Source of the DNA: Komagataeibacter intermedius TF2
Lineage (GTDB): Bacteria; Pseudomonadota; Alphaproteobacteria; Acetobacterales; Acetobacteraceae
Assembly (NCBI RefSeq): GCF_000964425.1
Contig: NZ_BANF01000031.1
Coordinates: forward strand, 1 to 64,000
Length of the DNA stretch: 64,000 bases
Reading direction: 5' to 3'
Part shown: piece by piece, positions 1-8,827 of the stretch
Layout: the number at the start of each line of letters is the position of its first letter
How positions within the stretch are numbered: the first letter of the stretch is position 1
Position numbers and translations under genes: made by a program
Notes under the pieces: generated by a model
Database searches by the model: none
What the model was told of the DNA's origin: nothing
The model's input: the letters and a program-made list of their open reading frames with translations, nothing else

Positions 1-332
1 CGCGCGCCCCACATGTTGCCCAGCAGGTTGCCGCTGGTATCCAGCTTGTCGCCATCGCCTGCGGCCTTTTCTTCCGTGTCGGCCTGCGCACGTTCTGAAT
101 CGCGCACGGTGGCGGGGTCGATCTGCTCGACCAGCGGGGTGGAATTGCCCAGGCGCGCGCGACCTTCCTCGATCTGGGTCTGGACCTGTGCAAAGCCGGT
201 CGCGGGAAGGGCCAGCCCGAAACATACAATCCATGATCCGGTGCGCAGGCGCTGTCGCGTGCTGCCGAAGGGAAGGGCAGGAACGAAAAAGCTCGATCCC
301 TTCAGGATACGTCGTGTCTGTTTCAGGGTCAT
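1..332 (-). CDS. Carbohydrate-selective porin (OprB-like), N-terminal part only
   Basis: The gene runs off the left edge, so only about 110 N-terminal residues are visible. The start ATG is at 332 on the minus strand. The first 48 residues look like a long signal peptide: a basic start, then a hydrophobic stretch ending in ATGFA before QVQTQ. The mature part is acidic and leads into LDTSGNLLGNMWGAR, which resembles the entry to the OprB porin barrel (typically a G-D/N-x-G-x-R-P region). OprB porins admit sugars across the outer membrane. A Fur-box-like sequence lies just upstream of the start, so iron may influence expression. Family assignment is tentative because the barrel lies outside the window. 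Confidence 0.5.
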   Translation of the reverse strand, partial: MTLKQTRRILKGSSFFVPALPFGSTRQRLRTGSWIVCFGLALPATGFAQVQTQIEEGRARLGNSTPLVEQIDPATVRDSERAQADTEEKAAGDGDKLDTSGNLLGNMWGA

Positions 333-348
333 GCTTTCCACCGCAACT

Positions 349-367
349 GATAATCACTATCAATAAG
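349..367. promoter_or_regulatory. Candidate Fur box upstream of the porin
   Basis: GATAATCACTATCAATAAG matches the classical 19-base Fur consensus at 13 of 19 positions by my count. It lies 17 bases upstream of the porin start on the minus strand. It is weaker than the second box near 1008, and binding is inference. Confidence 0.4.
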
Positions 368-438
368 AGTGACTCTCAATCACACTTTGACGCAAACCCG
401 TCAACCGCAGACGACATGCAAAAATTGCAATCCAGATG

Positions 439-957
439 TCAGCGCAAGAAAACTTTAGGTACACCTTCACTATTCAGGCACGACATAATCATTACGCCTG
501 TCCACAGGCATAGTGAAATACTTGCACCCACCCGGCCCCGCAGCGAGACGACCGGATTTCCCCTAAGTACAGATAAATAAACCGAACGGTGGCACCACAT
601 GGCATTGAACATGGCCAGCGTGATCAGCAGCAGCTTGGGGGTCAGGTACGCCCGGCTGCCAATATGCACCGGATCATAGAAAAACAGCACGACGCCCGTG
701 ACCATGGCGATGGCAAAGGTGATGTGCAGCGGGCGGACCATCAACTGCGCGGTGGGGGCCAGGCGCGGCGCCATGCGGGGGTTGAGGATGCCAAGGTCAA
801 ACAGCATGTCCATCCCGAAAAACATGGCCATGCTGACGATATGCGCAATGCGGATCAGATAATGGACCGGCTGCAGCCAGAAGTGTAGCATCCGGCTGTC
901 CATTGCGATCAGGACCTCATAAGGTAATCGCATAAACGCGAGGGGATGGCTGATCAT
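439..957 (-). CDS. Small multi-pass inner-membrane protein of the iron locus, function unknown
   Basis: The product is about 172 residues when read from the ATG at 957, which has GGAGA nine bases upstream. An upstream in-frame ATG at 996 would add 13 residues but has no good ribosome site and lies close to the Fur box. Four hydrophobic stretches are visible, around the segments IRIAHIVSMAMFFG, ITFAIAMVTGVVLF, LLLITLAMFNAMW and ISLCLWTGVMIM. Several His and Met residues sit in or near the helices. I do not recognise the family with certainty; it recalls DUF2214/DUF6644-type membrane proteins. It is transcribed divergently from the P19 gene across a strong Fur box, so a role in iron metabolism is inferred from position only. 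Confidence 0.6.
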   Translation of the reverse strand: MISHPLAFMRLPYEVLIAMDSRMLHFWLQPVHYLIRIAHIVSMAMFFGMDMLFDLGILNPRMAPRLAPTAQLMVRPLHITFAIAMVTGVVLFFYDPVHIGSRAYLTPKLLLITLAMFNAMWCHRSVYLSVLRGNPVVSLRGRVGASISLCLWTGVMIMSCLNSEGVPKVFLR

Positions 958-1006
958 GGCGGGTGGTCTCCGTGTGTATCGGACACGACATACCATCCGT
1001 TGACAT

Positions 1007-1027
1007 TGATAACAATTATCATTATCA
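1007..1027. promoter_or_regulatory. Strong Fur box in the divergent promoter region
   Basis: The core GATAACAATTATCATTATC at 1008-1026 matches the 19-base Fur consensus at 16 of 19 positions by my count. It lies between the divergent membrane-protein gene (start 957) and the P19 gene (start 1139), where one bound repressor could control both directions. Confidence 0.7.
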
Positions 1028-1138
1028 GATTTGTGTAATCAGCCGAAAGGGAATCTGCGATCTGTCGCGGCTTTACTGGAATTAAAAAAGAAAACATTAA
1101 TCCGTGACCTGATGATCAGAGAGATGGAAACAGTCATC

Positions 1139-1666
1139 ATGAATAAAAAAATTTCTATACTGGCACTGGCTATTGCGGCACTCCCCGTTGGTGTCACCGC
1201 GGCGCAGGCGCGTGAATATCCCATCGGTGGTCCCGTCCATGCGCATGACATGGAAATCGCGTCGAGCTACCTGACCGGGATCATGGTGGACCCCATGCCC
1301 GCCGGCATGACCGACAATACCAAGCCCGATACCATCCACCTTGAAACCGATGTCCATGCCACCGCCGATAACGTATGGGGCTACCCCGACGGGGCGTGGG
1401 TGCCGTACCTTACGATCGGCTATTCGCTGACCAAGGACGGCACGCCGTGGAAGGCCGAAGGCACGATGCACTTCATGACCGCCAAGGACGGCCCGCATTA
1501 TGCCGATAACGTGCAGATGGATGGCCCGGGCCGTTATACCGTCGTGCTGACCTATTCTTCGCCCGAGCAGAGCGGCTTCCTGCATCATGTGGACAAGGAA
1601 ACCGGCACGCCGGGATTCTGGCAGCCGTTTACCGAGAAATTCAATTTCGCCTACCCCCAGAAGTAA
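1139..1666 (+). CDS. Periplasmic P19/Tp34-family iron-binding protein
   Basis: The product is 175 residues. It begins MNKKISILALAIAALPVG with a signal peptide ending near AAQA. The start at 1139 is chosen because the signal peptide begins there; earlier in-frame codons add no recognisable sequence. The mature part shows the His/Met-rich pattern of the P19/FetP/Tp34 family: HAHDMEIASSYL, DPMPAGM, IHLETDVHAT and MHFMTAKDG. Family members bind iron or copper in the periplasm and usually feed an FTR1-type ferrous permease. Here the gene is followed 42 bases later by an ABC importer instead. A Fur box lies upstream. Family is confident; metal specificity is inferred. Confidence 0.85.
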   Translation: MNKKISILALAIAALPVGVTAAQAREYPIGGPVHAHDMEIASSYLTGIMVDPMPAGMTDNTKPDTIHLETDVHATADNVWGYPDGAWVPYLTIGYSLTKDGTPWKAEGTMHFMTAKDGPHYADNVQMDGPGRYTVVLTYSSPEQSGFLHHVDKETGTPGFWQPFTEKFNFAYPQK

Positions 1667-1708
1667 TCCCCGAACAGGGGACATGACCTCACAGGTCGGA
1701 GTAAAGTG

Positions 1709-2845
1709 ATGAGACGGATACTGGATAACTGGCGCGTGCTGGCATGCGGGATGGTGACGGTCATGGGCCTGTCAGCAGCGATCCCCATGGCACGGGCCGA
1801 AACCGTGACCGACCTTGCTGGCCGCAAGGTGGATGTCCCGGCCAGTGTCCATCGCATCATCCTGGGGGAAGGGCGGCTGATCTATGCTCTTGCCCCGTTG
1901 GAAAAACAGCACCTTTTTGACCGGATCGTAGGGTGGCAGGGGGAGTTCCGCGGCGCGGATACCCAGAGTTATGATCAGTACGTCGCCACCTTCCCGCAGG
2001 CGGCGAACGTGGCGCTGATCGGCAAGACCACGGCGGATACGGTCAGTCCGGAACGGGTTCTGGACCTGCACCCCGACCTTGCCATCCTGACGGTGTCCGG
2101 CCATGGCCCGGGAGCGGCCAGCGAACTGGTCTCGCAACTGGAAAGCGCCCACGTGCCGGTCATCTTCGTCGATTTCCGCGCCGATCCGCTGCATGACACC
2201 GTCACGTCCATGCAGATATTGGGAAAGGTCCTGAATCGTGAGCACGAAGCGGCGGAATACCTGTCCTTCTATCAATCGCATCTTAAACATGTGACCGACC
2301 GGGTGGCGTCGCTGCCGCAGGGGCAGCGGCCAAAGGTCTTTATCGAAATGCTGGCGGCCATGCGTGAAAGCTGCTGCCATACGGCGGGCAAGGGCAACAT
2401 GGGGGCGTTCATTGAGGCCGCCGGTGGCCAGAACATCGCCGCCCCGCTGCTGCCAGGATATATCGGCGATATCGATCTGGAAAAAGTCATCTCCGCTGAT
2501 CCTGACATTTATATAGCCGACGGCACCAAGGGGCCGAAGGCCGCCGGGCCGGGCCTGCGCATGGGGGCGGAGGTCACGCCGGACGTCGCGCGCGCGTCGC
2601 TGCTGCGGGTGACGGAGCGGCCGGGCATTTCCAGCCTGCGCGCGGTCACGACCGGGCAGGACTATGGAATCTGGCATTCCTTCTATGATTCGCCATACAA
2701 TATCCTCGCGGTTGAGGTCATGGCGAAATGGTTCCACCCTGACCTGTTTGGCGATCTGGACCCGGATGCGACGCAGAAGGAACTGTACGCCCGCTTTCTC
2801 CCGGTCAGACAGGAAGGGACCTTCTGGATCAATGCGCGTCCCTGA
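1709..2845 (+). CDS. ABC transporter periplasmic substrate-binding protein (FecB/BtuF class)
   Basis: The 378-residue product has a signal peptide ending near ARAE and the layout of iron/cobalamin binding proteins. It opens with TVTDLAGRKVDVP and has a central region ending in two Rossmann-like lobes. ESCCHTAGKGNMGAF contains an unusual Cys-Cys-His triplet. GGAG at 1698-1701 supports the ATG at 1709 over the GTG at 1706. The gene overlaps the permease gene by 14 bases, so the two are probably translationally coupled. The substrate is probably an iron complex or iron delivered by P19, given the Fur box; haem or cobalamin cannot be excluded from sequence. Confidence 0.85.
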   Translation: MRRILDNWRVLACGMVTVMGLSAAIPMARAETVTDLAGRKVDVPASVHRIILGEGRLIYALAPLEKQHLFDRIVGWQGEFRGADTQSYDQYVATFPQAANVALIGKTTADTVSPERVLDLHPDLAILTVSGHGPGAASELVSQLESAHVPVIFVDFRADPLHDTVTSMQILGKVLNREHEAAEYLSFYQSHLKHVTDRVASLPQGQRPKVFIEMLAAMRESCCHTAGKGNMGAFIEAAGGQNIAAPLLPGYIGDIDLEKVISADPDIYIADGTKGPKAAGPGLRMGAEVTPDVARASLLRVTERPGISSLRAVTTGQDYGIWHSFYDSPYNILAVEVMAKWFHPDLFGDLDPDATQKELYARFLPVRQEGTFWINARP

Positions 2846-3935
2846 TGATGACACCGTAACCGCGTCCCATGCCATTTCCCCCGATCTGTCGGATTTTGCC
2901 CGGCAGGTGCGCGGGTCCTACCGCATGCTGCTGCGGCGGCGTCTGGGAATTCTGGCGGTCATTGCCGGGTGTATCGTCGCATCGGTCGTGCTTGATTTCT
3001 GCCTCGGGCCATCGGGCCTGTCGGTGGGGGCGCTGATCCGCACGCTGCTGCACCCGCATGACGTATCGGCAGGGCAGAGTGTCATTGTCTGGCAGATCCG
3101 CCTGCCATACGCGCTCATGGCCGTGTGCGTCGGGGCGGCGCTGGGGCTGGCGGGGGCGGAAATGCAGACCGTCCTGGCCAATCCGCTGGCCAGCCCGTTT
3201 ACGCTGGGGGTTTCGGCCGCGGCGGCGTTTGGCGCGTCCCTGGCCATTATCCTGCAATGGCGACTGCCCGGTGTGCCGGATGCGTGGGTTGTGTCGGCCG
3301 ATGCCTTTGTGTTCGCCATTGGTTCCGTCCTGCTGCTGGATATGGTGTCGCGCAGGCGCAATGCGGGGACGGGTACCGTTGTACTGTTCGGTATTGCGCT
3401 GGTGTTTGCGTTCCACGCGCTGGTGTCCCTGTTACAGTTTGTCGCCAATGAAGACGCGCTGCAGGATCTGGTGTTCTGGACCATGGGCAGCCTGACGCGG
3501 GCGACATGGCCCAAGCTGGGGCTGCTGGCGGCGGCCTGCGTGGTGGTGGCGCCGCTGTCCTTTCGCGCTGCATGGAAACTGACCGTGCTGCGCATGGGGG
3601 AAGAACGGGCGGCCAGCCTGGGGGTGGATGTGCCGCAGGTTCGGCGGGGCGCGCTGCTGCGGGTCAGCATCCTGTCGGCGCTGGCGGTGTCCTTTGTGGG
3701 GACGATCGGGTTTGTCGGCCTGGTGGCCCCTCATATCGCCCGTCGCCTGCTAGGGGAGGATCATCGTTTCTACCTGCCCGGCAGCATGTTTGTCGGTGCG
3801 CTGGTCATGTCGCTGTCCTCGGTGGCGGCGCGTAACATCATGCCTGGTGTGGTGATCCCCACGGGCATCGTTACGGCGCTGGTCGGTATTCCGTTCTTCC
3901 TTGCCATTGTCCTGCGTCGGCAGGGGCTGTCGTGA
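2832..3935 (+). CDS. FecCD-family ABC transporter permease
   Basis: The 367-residue inner-membrane protein has about ten hydrophobic segments and the FecCD/BtuC signatures GLAGAEMQTVLANPLASPF and TIGFVGLVAPHIARRLLG. The start at 2832 lies inside the end of the binding-protein gene. About 50 residues of mostly polar N-terminus precede the first helix, which is longer than usual for BtuC. The stop TGA shares bases with the ATG of the ATPase gene, so all three importer genes form one operon. Confidence 0.9.
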   Translation: MRVPDDDTVTASHAISPDLSDFARQVRGSYRMLLRRRLGILAVIAGCIVASVVLDFCLGPSGLSVGALIRTLLHPHDVSAGQSVIVWQIRLPYALMAVCVGAALGLAGAEMQTVLANPLASPFTLGVSAAAAFGASLAIILQWRLPGVPDAWVVSADAFVFAIGSVLLLDMVSRRRNAGTGTVVLFGIALVFAFHALVSLLQFVANEDALQDLVFWTMGSLTRATWPKLGLLAAACVVVAPLSFRAAWKLTVLRMGEERAASLGVDVPQVRRGALLRVSILSALAVSFVGTIGFVGLVAPHIARRLLGEDHRFYLPGSMFVGALVMSLSSVAARNIMPGVVIPTGIVTALVGIPFFLAIVLRRQGLS

Positions 3936-4714
3936 TGAACGGCCTGTTTGCGGAACATGTGACCGTACGATACGGCCGCCGCACCGTTCTGGATGACCTG
4001 ACCGTAGGTCCGTTTCCCACGGGCAGGGTATCGGCCCTGCTTGGCCCCAATGGCAGTGGCAAATCTACCCTGTTACGCGCCATGGCGGGATTGGGGGAGG
4101 CAACGGGGCGGGTCATGCTGGGCCCGGACGAACTGTCGCGCATGTCGCTGGCGCAGCGCACGCGGCGTTGCCTGTACCTGCCGCAGACCCTGCCGGCCAC
4201 CGTGCACCTGCAGGTATTGGAATCCCTGCTTGCGGCCCAGAACGCCACGGGCGTGATGCCGGACGTCACGGGCGGCGACGAAATTGACGCGGCCCTGCAT
4301 ATGCTGGACATATTCGGCATAGCGGATCTGGCCATGCGGTATATGGATGAACTGTCGGGCGGCCAGCGTCAGCTTGTGGGTCTGGCACAGGCATTGGGGC
4401 GGCATCCGGATGCCCTGTTACTTGACGAGCCCCTCAGCGCGTTGGACCTGCATCATCAATTTGCCGTTATGGATGTACTGCGTCGGGAGACCGAACGGCG
4501 TAACATCGTGACGGTCATGGTGTTGCATGACCTGAATATTGCCGTGCGCATGACGGATTACGACGTCATCCTGCGCAATGGTAAAATTATTGCATCCGGC
4601 TCCCCGCGCACTGTCATTACGCCTGATACGCTGCGCCAGACCTATGACATTGTCGCCCGTGTCGAAACATGCAGTCGTGGACTGCCGCATATCATGGTGG
4701 ACGGATTAAGTTAG
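3935..4714 (+). CDS. ABC transporter ATP-binding protein (FecE/FepC class)
   Basis: The 259-residue ATPase carries Walker A (LGPNGSGKST), the signature LSGGQRQLV, Walker B (ALLLDEPLSALD) and the H-loop in VLHDLNIAV. It should energise the FecCD permease encoded by the overlapping gene upstream. Its ATG overlaps the permease stop codon. A strong terminator follows 30 bases after the stop, marking the end of the iron operon. Confidence 0.92.
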   Translation: MNGLFAEHVTVRYGRRTVLDDLTVGPFPTGRVSALLGPNGSGKSTLLRAMAGLGEATGRVMLGPDELSRMSLAQRTRRCLYLPQTLPATVHLQVLESLLAAQNATGVMPDVTGGDEIDAALHMLDIFGIADLAMRYMDELSGGQRQLVGLAQALGRHPDALLLDEPLSALDLHHQFAVMDVLRRETERRNIVTVMVLHDLNIAVRMTDYDVILRNGKIIASGSPRTVITPDTLRQTYDIVARVETCSRGLPHIMVDGLS

Positions 4715-4744
4715 GGGGTCCGTTATTACGGAAACAGGCAGGGG

Positions 4745-4785
4745 AAAGGGCAGGATGTGGGCGCATCCTGCCCTTTCGTTTATTT
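4745..4785 (+). terminator. Rho-independent terminator of the iron ABC operon
   Basis: There is a perfect 13-base-pair stem (4745-4757 with 4764-4776), a six-base loop, and then the T-rich run TTTCGTTTATTT. Confidence 0.85.
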
Positions 4786-5703
4786 ATGCGCAACAATCAT
4801 ATAATTATTACAAATAATGTAATATTCCTGAACACATTCTGTTGTCCGGAAACCGCGGCATGGGTGATGTCACATAAATCTGAATGACGGGTAGGGCGGT
4901 TGGATAAGTATACAACTGACGCGTGTATTTCTTGCATATGATTTCTGACCATGATGACCGGTATTAATGCCGGATCTGTCATTAATGTAATAACATGCGT
5001 CATGATTGCGCTGTCATGACCGGAATGCGTTATGGATGATGCGGATTGTCCGTAGCAATGTCCATATCCATATATATACGGACATGTCAGTATGGCCCAT
5101 CCCGGATGTCGTTTTCTTAATATGTAATAACTGAATGTTTTGCGTTTGGCTGTTGTGACAACTTTTGGCATGTCAAATGAAGGAAAAGAAATTTCCATTA
5201 TCCGCCAATGTGGCTGATGGCGTGATATTAATTTCACATCATATTGAAAACAAAAGAACTTCTATAAAGATAAAGAATTTTTCGTGTTTACCTTGAATCC
5301 GGCATTTTGTTTTCATACCAAATCGTTTATTACAGTGATCGTATCGGGAATCCCGGATACATTTTTTATATGATGTATTTATAAAATAATGAAAATTCAT
5401 TAACAAAAATCAGTAAAATCCGAAGTTTCGATAAATCTGTTCAATGGTTCCAGAGAAAAAATTGCATATCCTGCATGGATGCGATAATGGACGGGGTTAT
5501 TAGCGTGTAATCAGGCGTGTTGGAACATGTGGACACACTGATATGCAACCTGTGCTGGCGTTGGTCGCGTGTGCGCCTGTAATGGGGGATATATAAAAAA
5601 TACGCGGCAGAAGGCTTTATTGTGGTTGCATAATAGACACATGATTATTACTGATAGGGGAGAGAGGTCCCCGGACATCAATCGACAGAGGAAAGACCAG
5701 ACA
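4786..5703. other. Long AT-rich non-coding region upstream of the MucR-like gene
   Basis: About 0.9 kb, clearly richer in A/T than the surrounding DNA, with no convincing gene on either strand. The 146-codon and 87-codon minus-strand frames across it lack ribosome sites and coding character. MucR/Ros proteins are known to bind AT-rich DNA and often regulate their own genes, so this may be a regulatory leader. A small RNA cannot be excluded by eye. Confidence 0.6.
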
Positions 5704-6204
5704 TTGGATAATAAAGATCTTCCGCATACCGAACTGGTATCCATGACGACAGAGATCGTGGCTGCGCATACCAATCATAATACCGTTGGCATTGAGCAGA
5801 TCCCTACCCTGATCGAAACGGTTTATACTGCGCTGAAGGGGCTGGGCGTGGAAAAGGCGGTTGAACCCGCCCCGCTTCAGCCTGCAGTGCCGATCAAGAA
5901 ATCAGTATTTCCTGATTACGTGATCTGTCTGGAAGATGGCAAGAAGCTGAAAATGCTCAAGCGCCACCTGCAGACAGCGTATGGCATGACCCCCGAACAG
6001 TATCGTGAAAAATGGGGCCTGCCCGCCAATTATCCGATGACCGCGCCCAACTATGCCGCGCATCGTTCGTCCCTGGCCCAGAAGATCGGTCTTGGCCGCA
6101 AGGTCGTGGCGGAACCGGAAGCCCCCCCTGTGGAAGCAGCCCCGGCAAAGCCTGCCCGCAAGACCCGCCAGCGCCGCAAGAAGGCCGCTGACGCAGAAGC
6201 ATAA
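5704..6204 (+). CDS. MucR/Ros-family transcriptional regulator
   Basis: The product is about 166 residues if it starts at TTG 5704, which has AGAGGAAAG about ten bases upstream; ATG at 5641 or 5743 are alternatives. The N-terminal helix region MTTEIVAAHTNHNTVG and the segment FPDYVICLEDGKKLKMLKRH are typical of MucR/Ros. In the Ros zinc finger the ligands are Cys-x2-Cys and two His. Here the second Cys is Asp (CLED) and the second His position reads Tyr (HLQTAYGM), as in zinc-less Ros homologues described from Mesorhizobium. The tail is rich in Ala, Pro, Lys and Arg. Family members act as global H-NS-like repressors. Confidence 0.88.
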   Translation: MDNKDLPHTELVSMTTEIVAAHTNHNTVGIEQIPTLIETVYTALKGLGVEKAVEPAPLQPAVPIKKSVFPDYVICLEDGKKLKMLKRHLQTAYGMTPEQYREKWGLPANYPMTAPNYAAHRSSLAQKIGLGRKVVAEPEAPPVEAAPAKPARKTRQRRKKAADAEA

Positions 6205-6226
6205 TATCAGACGTTATGACATAATG

Positions 6227-6260
6227 AATGCCCAGCCTGTTCGCAGGCTGGGCATTTATG
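6227..6260 (+). terminator. Terminator of the MucR-like gene
   Basis: A perfect 13-base-pair stem (6227-6239 with 6244-6256) is closed by a TTCG loop, an unusually stable tetraloop in RNA. The downstream T-run is short. Confidence 0.8.
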
Positions 6261-6745
6261 TTTGTAGGAAACGGAAAAGAAAATTTCTCACATGTAATGA
6301 CATGGGAAAGGGCGCGTCCTTCCACTTGCCCATGTTGCATGTGGCCGTTTTTTCGTGGTGTCCGTATCAGCGTTCTGTCGTCATGGCCTGATTTCACGCA
6401 CGTGGAAGAAACGCCAGTAGACGAAGCAGGCCAGTTGATCTGTTTTGTTGAAATATGGATGTAACGATATGATACGGCATATACGGCTTTTTCATTTCTG
6501 TATTGTTTCCATTTCATATGCCGGTCAGGTGGATGGAACCGGGGCCGTTCAGTGGTCGGAAACCATTTAAAAGCCTGTTTATGAAATGACACCCAAGTCG
6601 GGCAGACGGTCCCGGTAACGCTTTTTTTAAAGCATTGGACAACAATGTCTGTCGAAAAACGCGGTGTCTGAAATTGCTCCGTCATGAAGTCTGTTCAAAT
6701 ATTGTCCTGGGCCGGGCGCACATAGTCCCGCGTGGAATAACGGCT
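6261..6745. other. Intergenic region between convergent genes, nothing recognised
   Basis: About 485 bases between the MucR terminator and the end of the minus-strand peptidase gene. Short frames exist, but none has a ribosome site or recognisable product. Confidence 0.5.
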
Positions 6746-8740
6746 TTACTTCATGCTGCGTATGTTATTCGTGCGGTCCGGTTCGGGCAGGGTATGGTCC
6801 GGGTCCAGGACAGCCCGGGTGACGGGCCGCCCACCGGGAAAGGTTACCGTAACCGTGTCCGTCAGGTGCCAGCTTTCGGTGGGGATGGCCTGATCGGCAT
6901 GCGTACCATCATCATATTCCAGCCGTAGCGTTACTGGCAGCATGAGCCGACCCTGTGTCCGTACGCTGACCTGCGTTCCCTGACGGGCATCATTATTGAT
7001 ATAGGACAGATCGGACAGGGCATAATCGGGCCAGTCATTTTCAAAATACCAGCCTCGCCAGAACCAGCCCAGATCTTCCCCGCTTTCACTTTCCATTATC
7101 CGGAAAAAGTCCGATGGCGTCGGGTGGCGGTACGCCCAGGCCTGAATATATCGCCGGAAGGCAGCATCGAACCGCTCGGGACCAAGTATCAGGTCACGCA
7201 GCAGCACAAGCCCATATGCACTTTTGAAATACGAAACCGAATGCCGGTATTTCTCCGGTACCAGTTCTGCTGCTGTCATAAGGGGCGGCGCCAGCGGGTC
7301 GGTCAGGACGGGAATGATGTCGTCCGCAGGGCGGCCGGTCTGTGGTGCGAATTCCGGATCATGTTTCGGGGCATATTCCCCATGGTTGAAATGTCGGGAT
7401 GCATAGACGTCAATGAAAGTATTGAATCCTTCATCCATGAATGCGTAACGTCGTTCGTTGCTGCCCACGATCATGGGAAACCAGCCATGGCCGAGTTCAT
7501 GCGTGGTAATCCAGAACAGTGTTGCATCGCGGTCTTTCCAGCCGTCAAAGACAATACCCGGATATTCCATGCCTGCCCCATGCCCGCCGACATTGATGGC
7601 ATTGGGCCAGGGGTAGGAGAACCACTGGCGGGAAAAGTATTCGATGGCATGCTGCGCATATTCGGTGGAACGGTCCCATGCCTGCGGGCCGCGTCCCGCG
7701 CGTGGGTAAACCGACATGGCCAGGCGTGGCGCAGACGGCATGCCGGGGGCAGGGCGGACGGGCGGCAGGTCCATTCGCGCCGCGTCCCACATAAAGGCAG
7801 GCGACGCGGCAAAGGAAACGTCGCGCGTGTTTTCCATATGGAAATGCCACGTCTTTTCCCCTGCATGGGCCAGATGGCTGCCGGGGTCGGTTACGTCATG
7901 CGCCGTGCGGATCATCACGGTTGCGCGGCTGCGGGCGGCCTGCGCCAGTCGCGCACGTTCGGTCCGGGTCAGGACAGCGTCAGGGTTGAGCAGCGCGCCA
8001 GAACCCACCACCGTGAAATTCCACGGCACCGTGACCGTATAATCAAAGTCACCGTATTCCAGATAGAACTCCTGCCCCAGATACGGCAGCGTGTCCCAGC
8101 CACGATGGCTGTCATAGACGCACATGCGCGGATACCACTGGGCGATTTCATATATGTCGCCATCCTCGGTGGGCGTTACCGCCGTGCGGCCGCCCCATGG
8201 GCCGGGAATGGTGTAATGCCAGCGGATGCGCAGGCGCAGCCTGTGTCCATGTGGCAATGGGGCACCGGGCAGGGCAAGCTGCATGCGGGTGTCGGATATA
8301 TGGGGCTGGAGCGGTATTTCGCGTCCTTCATGAAGGATGGCGACTGAATCGAGTGTAACCCCTTCGGTTGTCCGTGCATGGCGTTCGGGGTTGGCGAAAC
8401 CCGCGCGGGAACGGGGGCGGTATATGTTCTGGTCCAGTTGCAGCCATAGCGTATCAAGGCTGTCGGGACTGTTGTTGGTATAGGTCAGGGTTTCCTCACC
8501 CGACAGGACATGGGTGGGCGTGTCGATCCGCGCATGGATCACGTAATCCGCCCGGTTCTGCCAGTAATCCGGCCCCGGCAGGCCGGAACCCGCGTTATAG
8601 CGTGTCGGGGCATCCGGCGGGGTCAGGGTGTCAAAGATCTGTCGCATGTCCATTGTGGAAACGTCGGGCGCCGCCTGCGCCCCCGTCACACAGCAGTAGC
8701 CCATGCTGATGAGGATGAGTGCGCGTTTTCCATATGCCAT
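6746..8740 (-). CDS. M1-family (gluzincin) metallopeptidase, exported
   Basis: The 664-residue product starts at ATG 8740, which follows GGGAGG; a longer frame to 8800 has no such site. A signal peptide ends near GAQA. The zinc site HELGH is followed by the second ligand in AFMDEGFNTF, matching the HExxH-18-E pattern of M1 peptidases. The usual exopeptidase motif GAMEN is replaced by GAGMEYPG, as in a divergent bacterial branch of the family. The N-terminal half is the beta-rich M1 domain. It probably trims peptides in the periplasm. It is a single gene, transcribed towards MucR. Confidence 0.85.
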   Translation of the reverse strand: MAYGKRALILISMGYCCVTGAQAAPDVSTMDMRQIFDTLTPPDAPTRYNAGSGLPGPDYWQNRADYVIHARIDTPTHVLSGEETLTYTNNSPDSLDTLWLQLDQNIYRPRSRAGFANPERHARTTEGVTLDSVAILHEGREIPLQPHISDTRMQLALPGAPLPHGHRLRLRIRWHYTIPGPWGGRTAVTPTEDGDIYEIAQWYPRMCVYDSHRGWDTLPYLGQEFYLEYGDFDYTVTVPWNFTVVGSGALLNPDAVLTRTERARLAQAARSRATVMIRTAHDVTDPGSHLAHAGEKTWHFHMENTRDVSFAASPAFMWDAARMDLPPVRPAPGMPSAPRLAMSVYPRAGRGPQAWDRSTEYAQHAIEYFSRQWFSYPWPNAINVGGHGAGMEYPGIVFDGWKDRDATLFWITTHELGHGWFPMIVGSNERRYAFMDEGFNTFIDVYASRHFNHGEYAPKHDPEFAPQTGRPADDIIPVLTDPLAPPLMTAAELVPEKYRHSVSYFKSAYGLVLLRDLILGPERFDAAFRRYIQAWAYRHPTPSDFFRIMESESGEDLGWFWRGWYFENDWPDYALSDLSYINNDARQGTQVSVRTQGRLMLPVTLRLEYDDGTHADQAIPTESWHLTDTVTVTFPGGRPVTRAVLDPDHTLPEPDRTNNIRSMK

Positions 8741-8827
8741 TTCCCGTGCCTCCCGCCTGCCATGGTTGCGGCACGGTAATGGATTGCGTCCCGGGCGCAA
8801 GGCTCCGCCTGATAGGCGTGGATAGGG

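Noticed and set aside
6228-6464. Short plus-strand frame after the MucR-like gene
   Set aside because: It begins inside the terminator hairpin and has no ribosome site.
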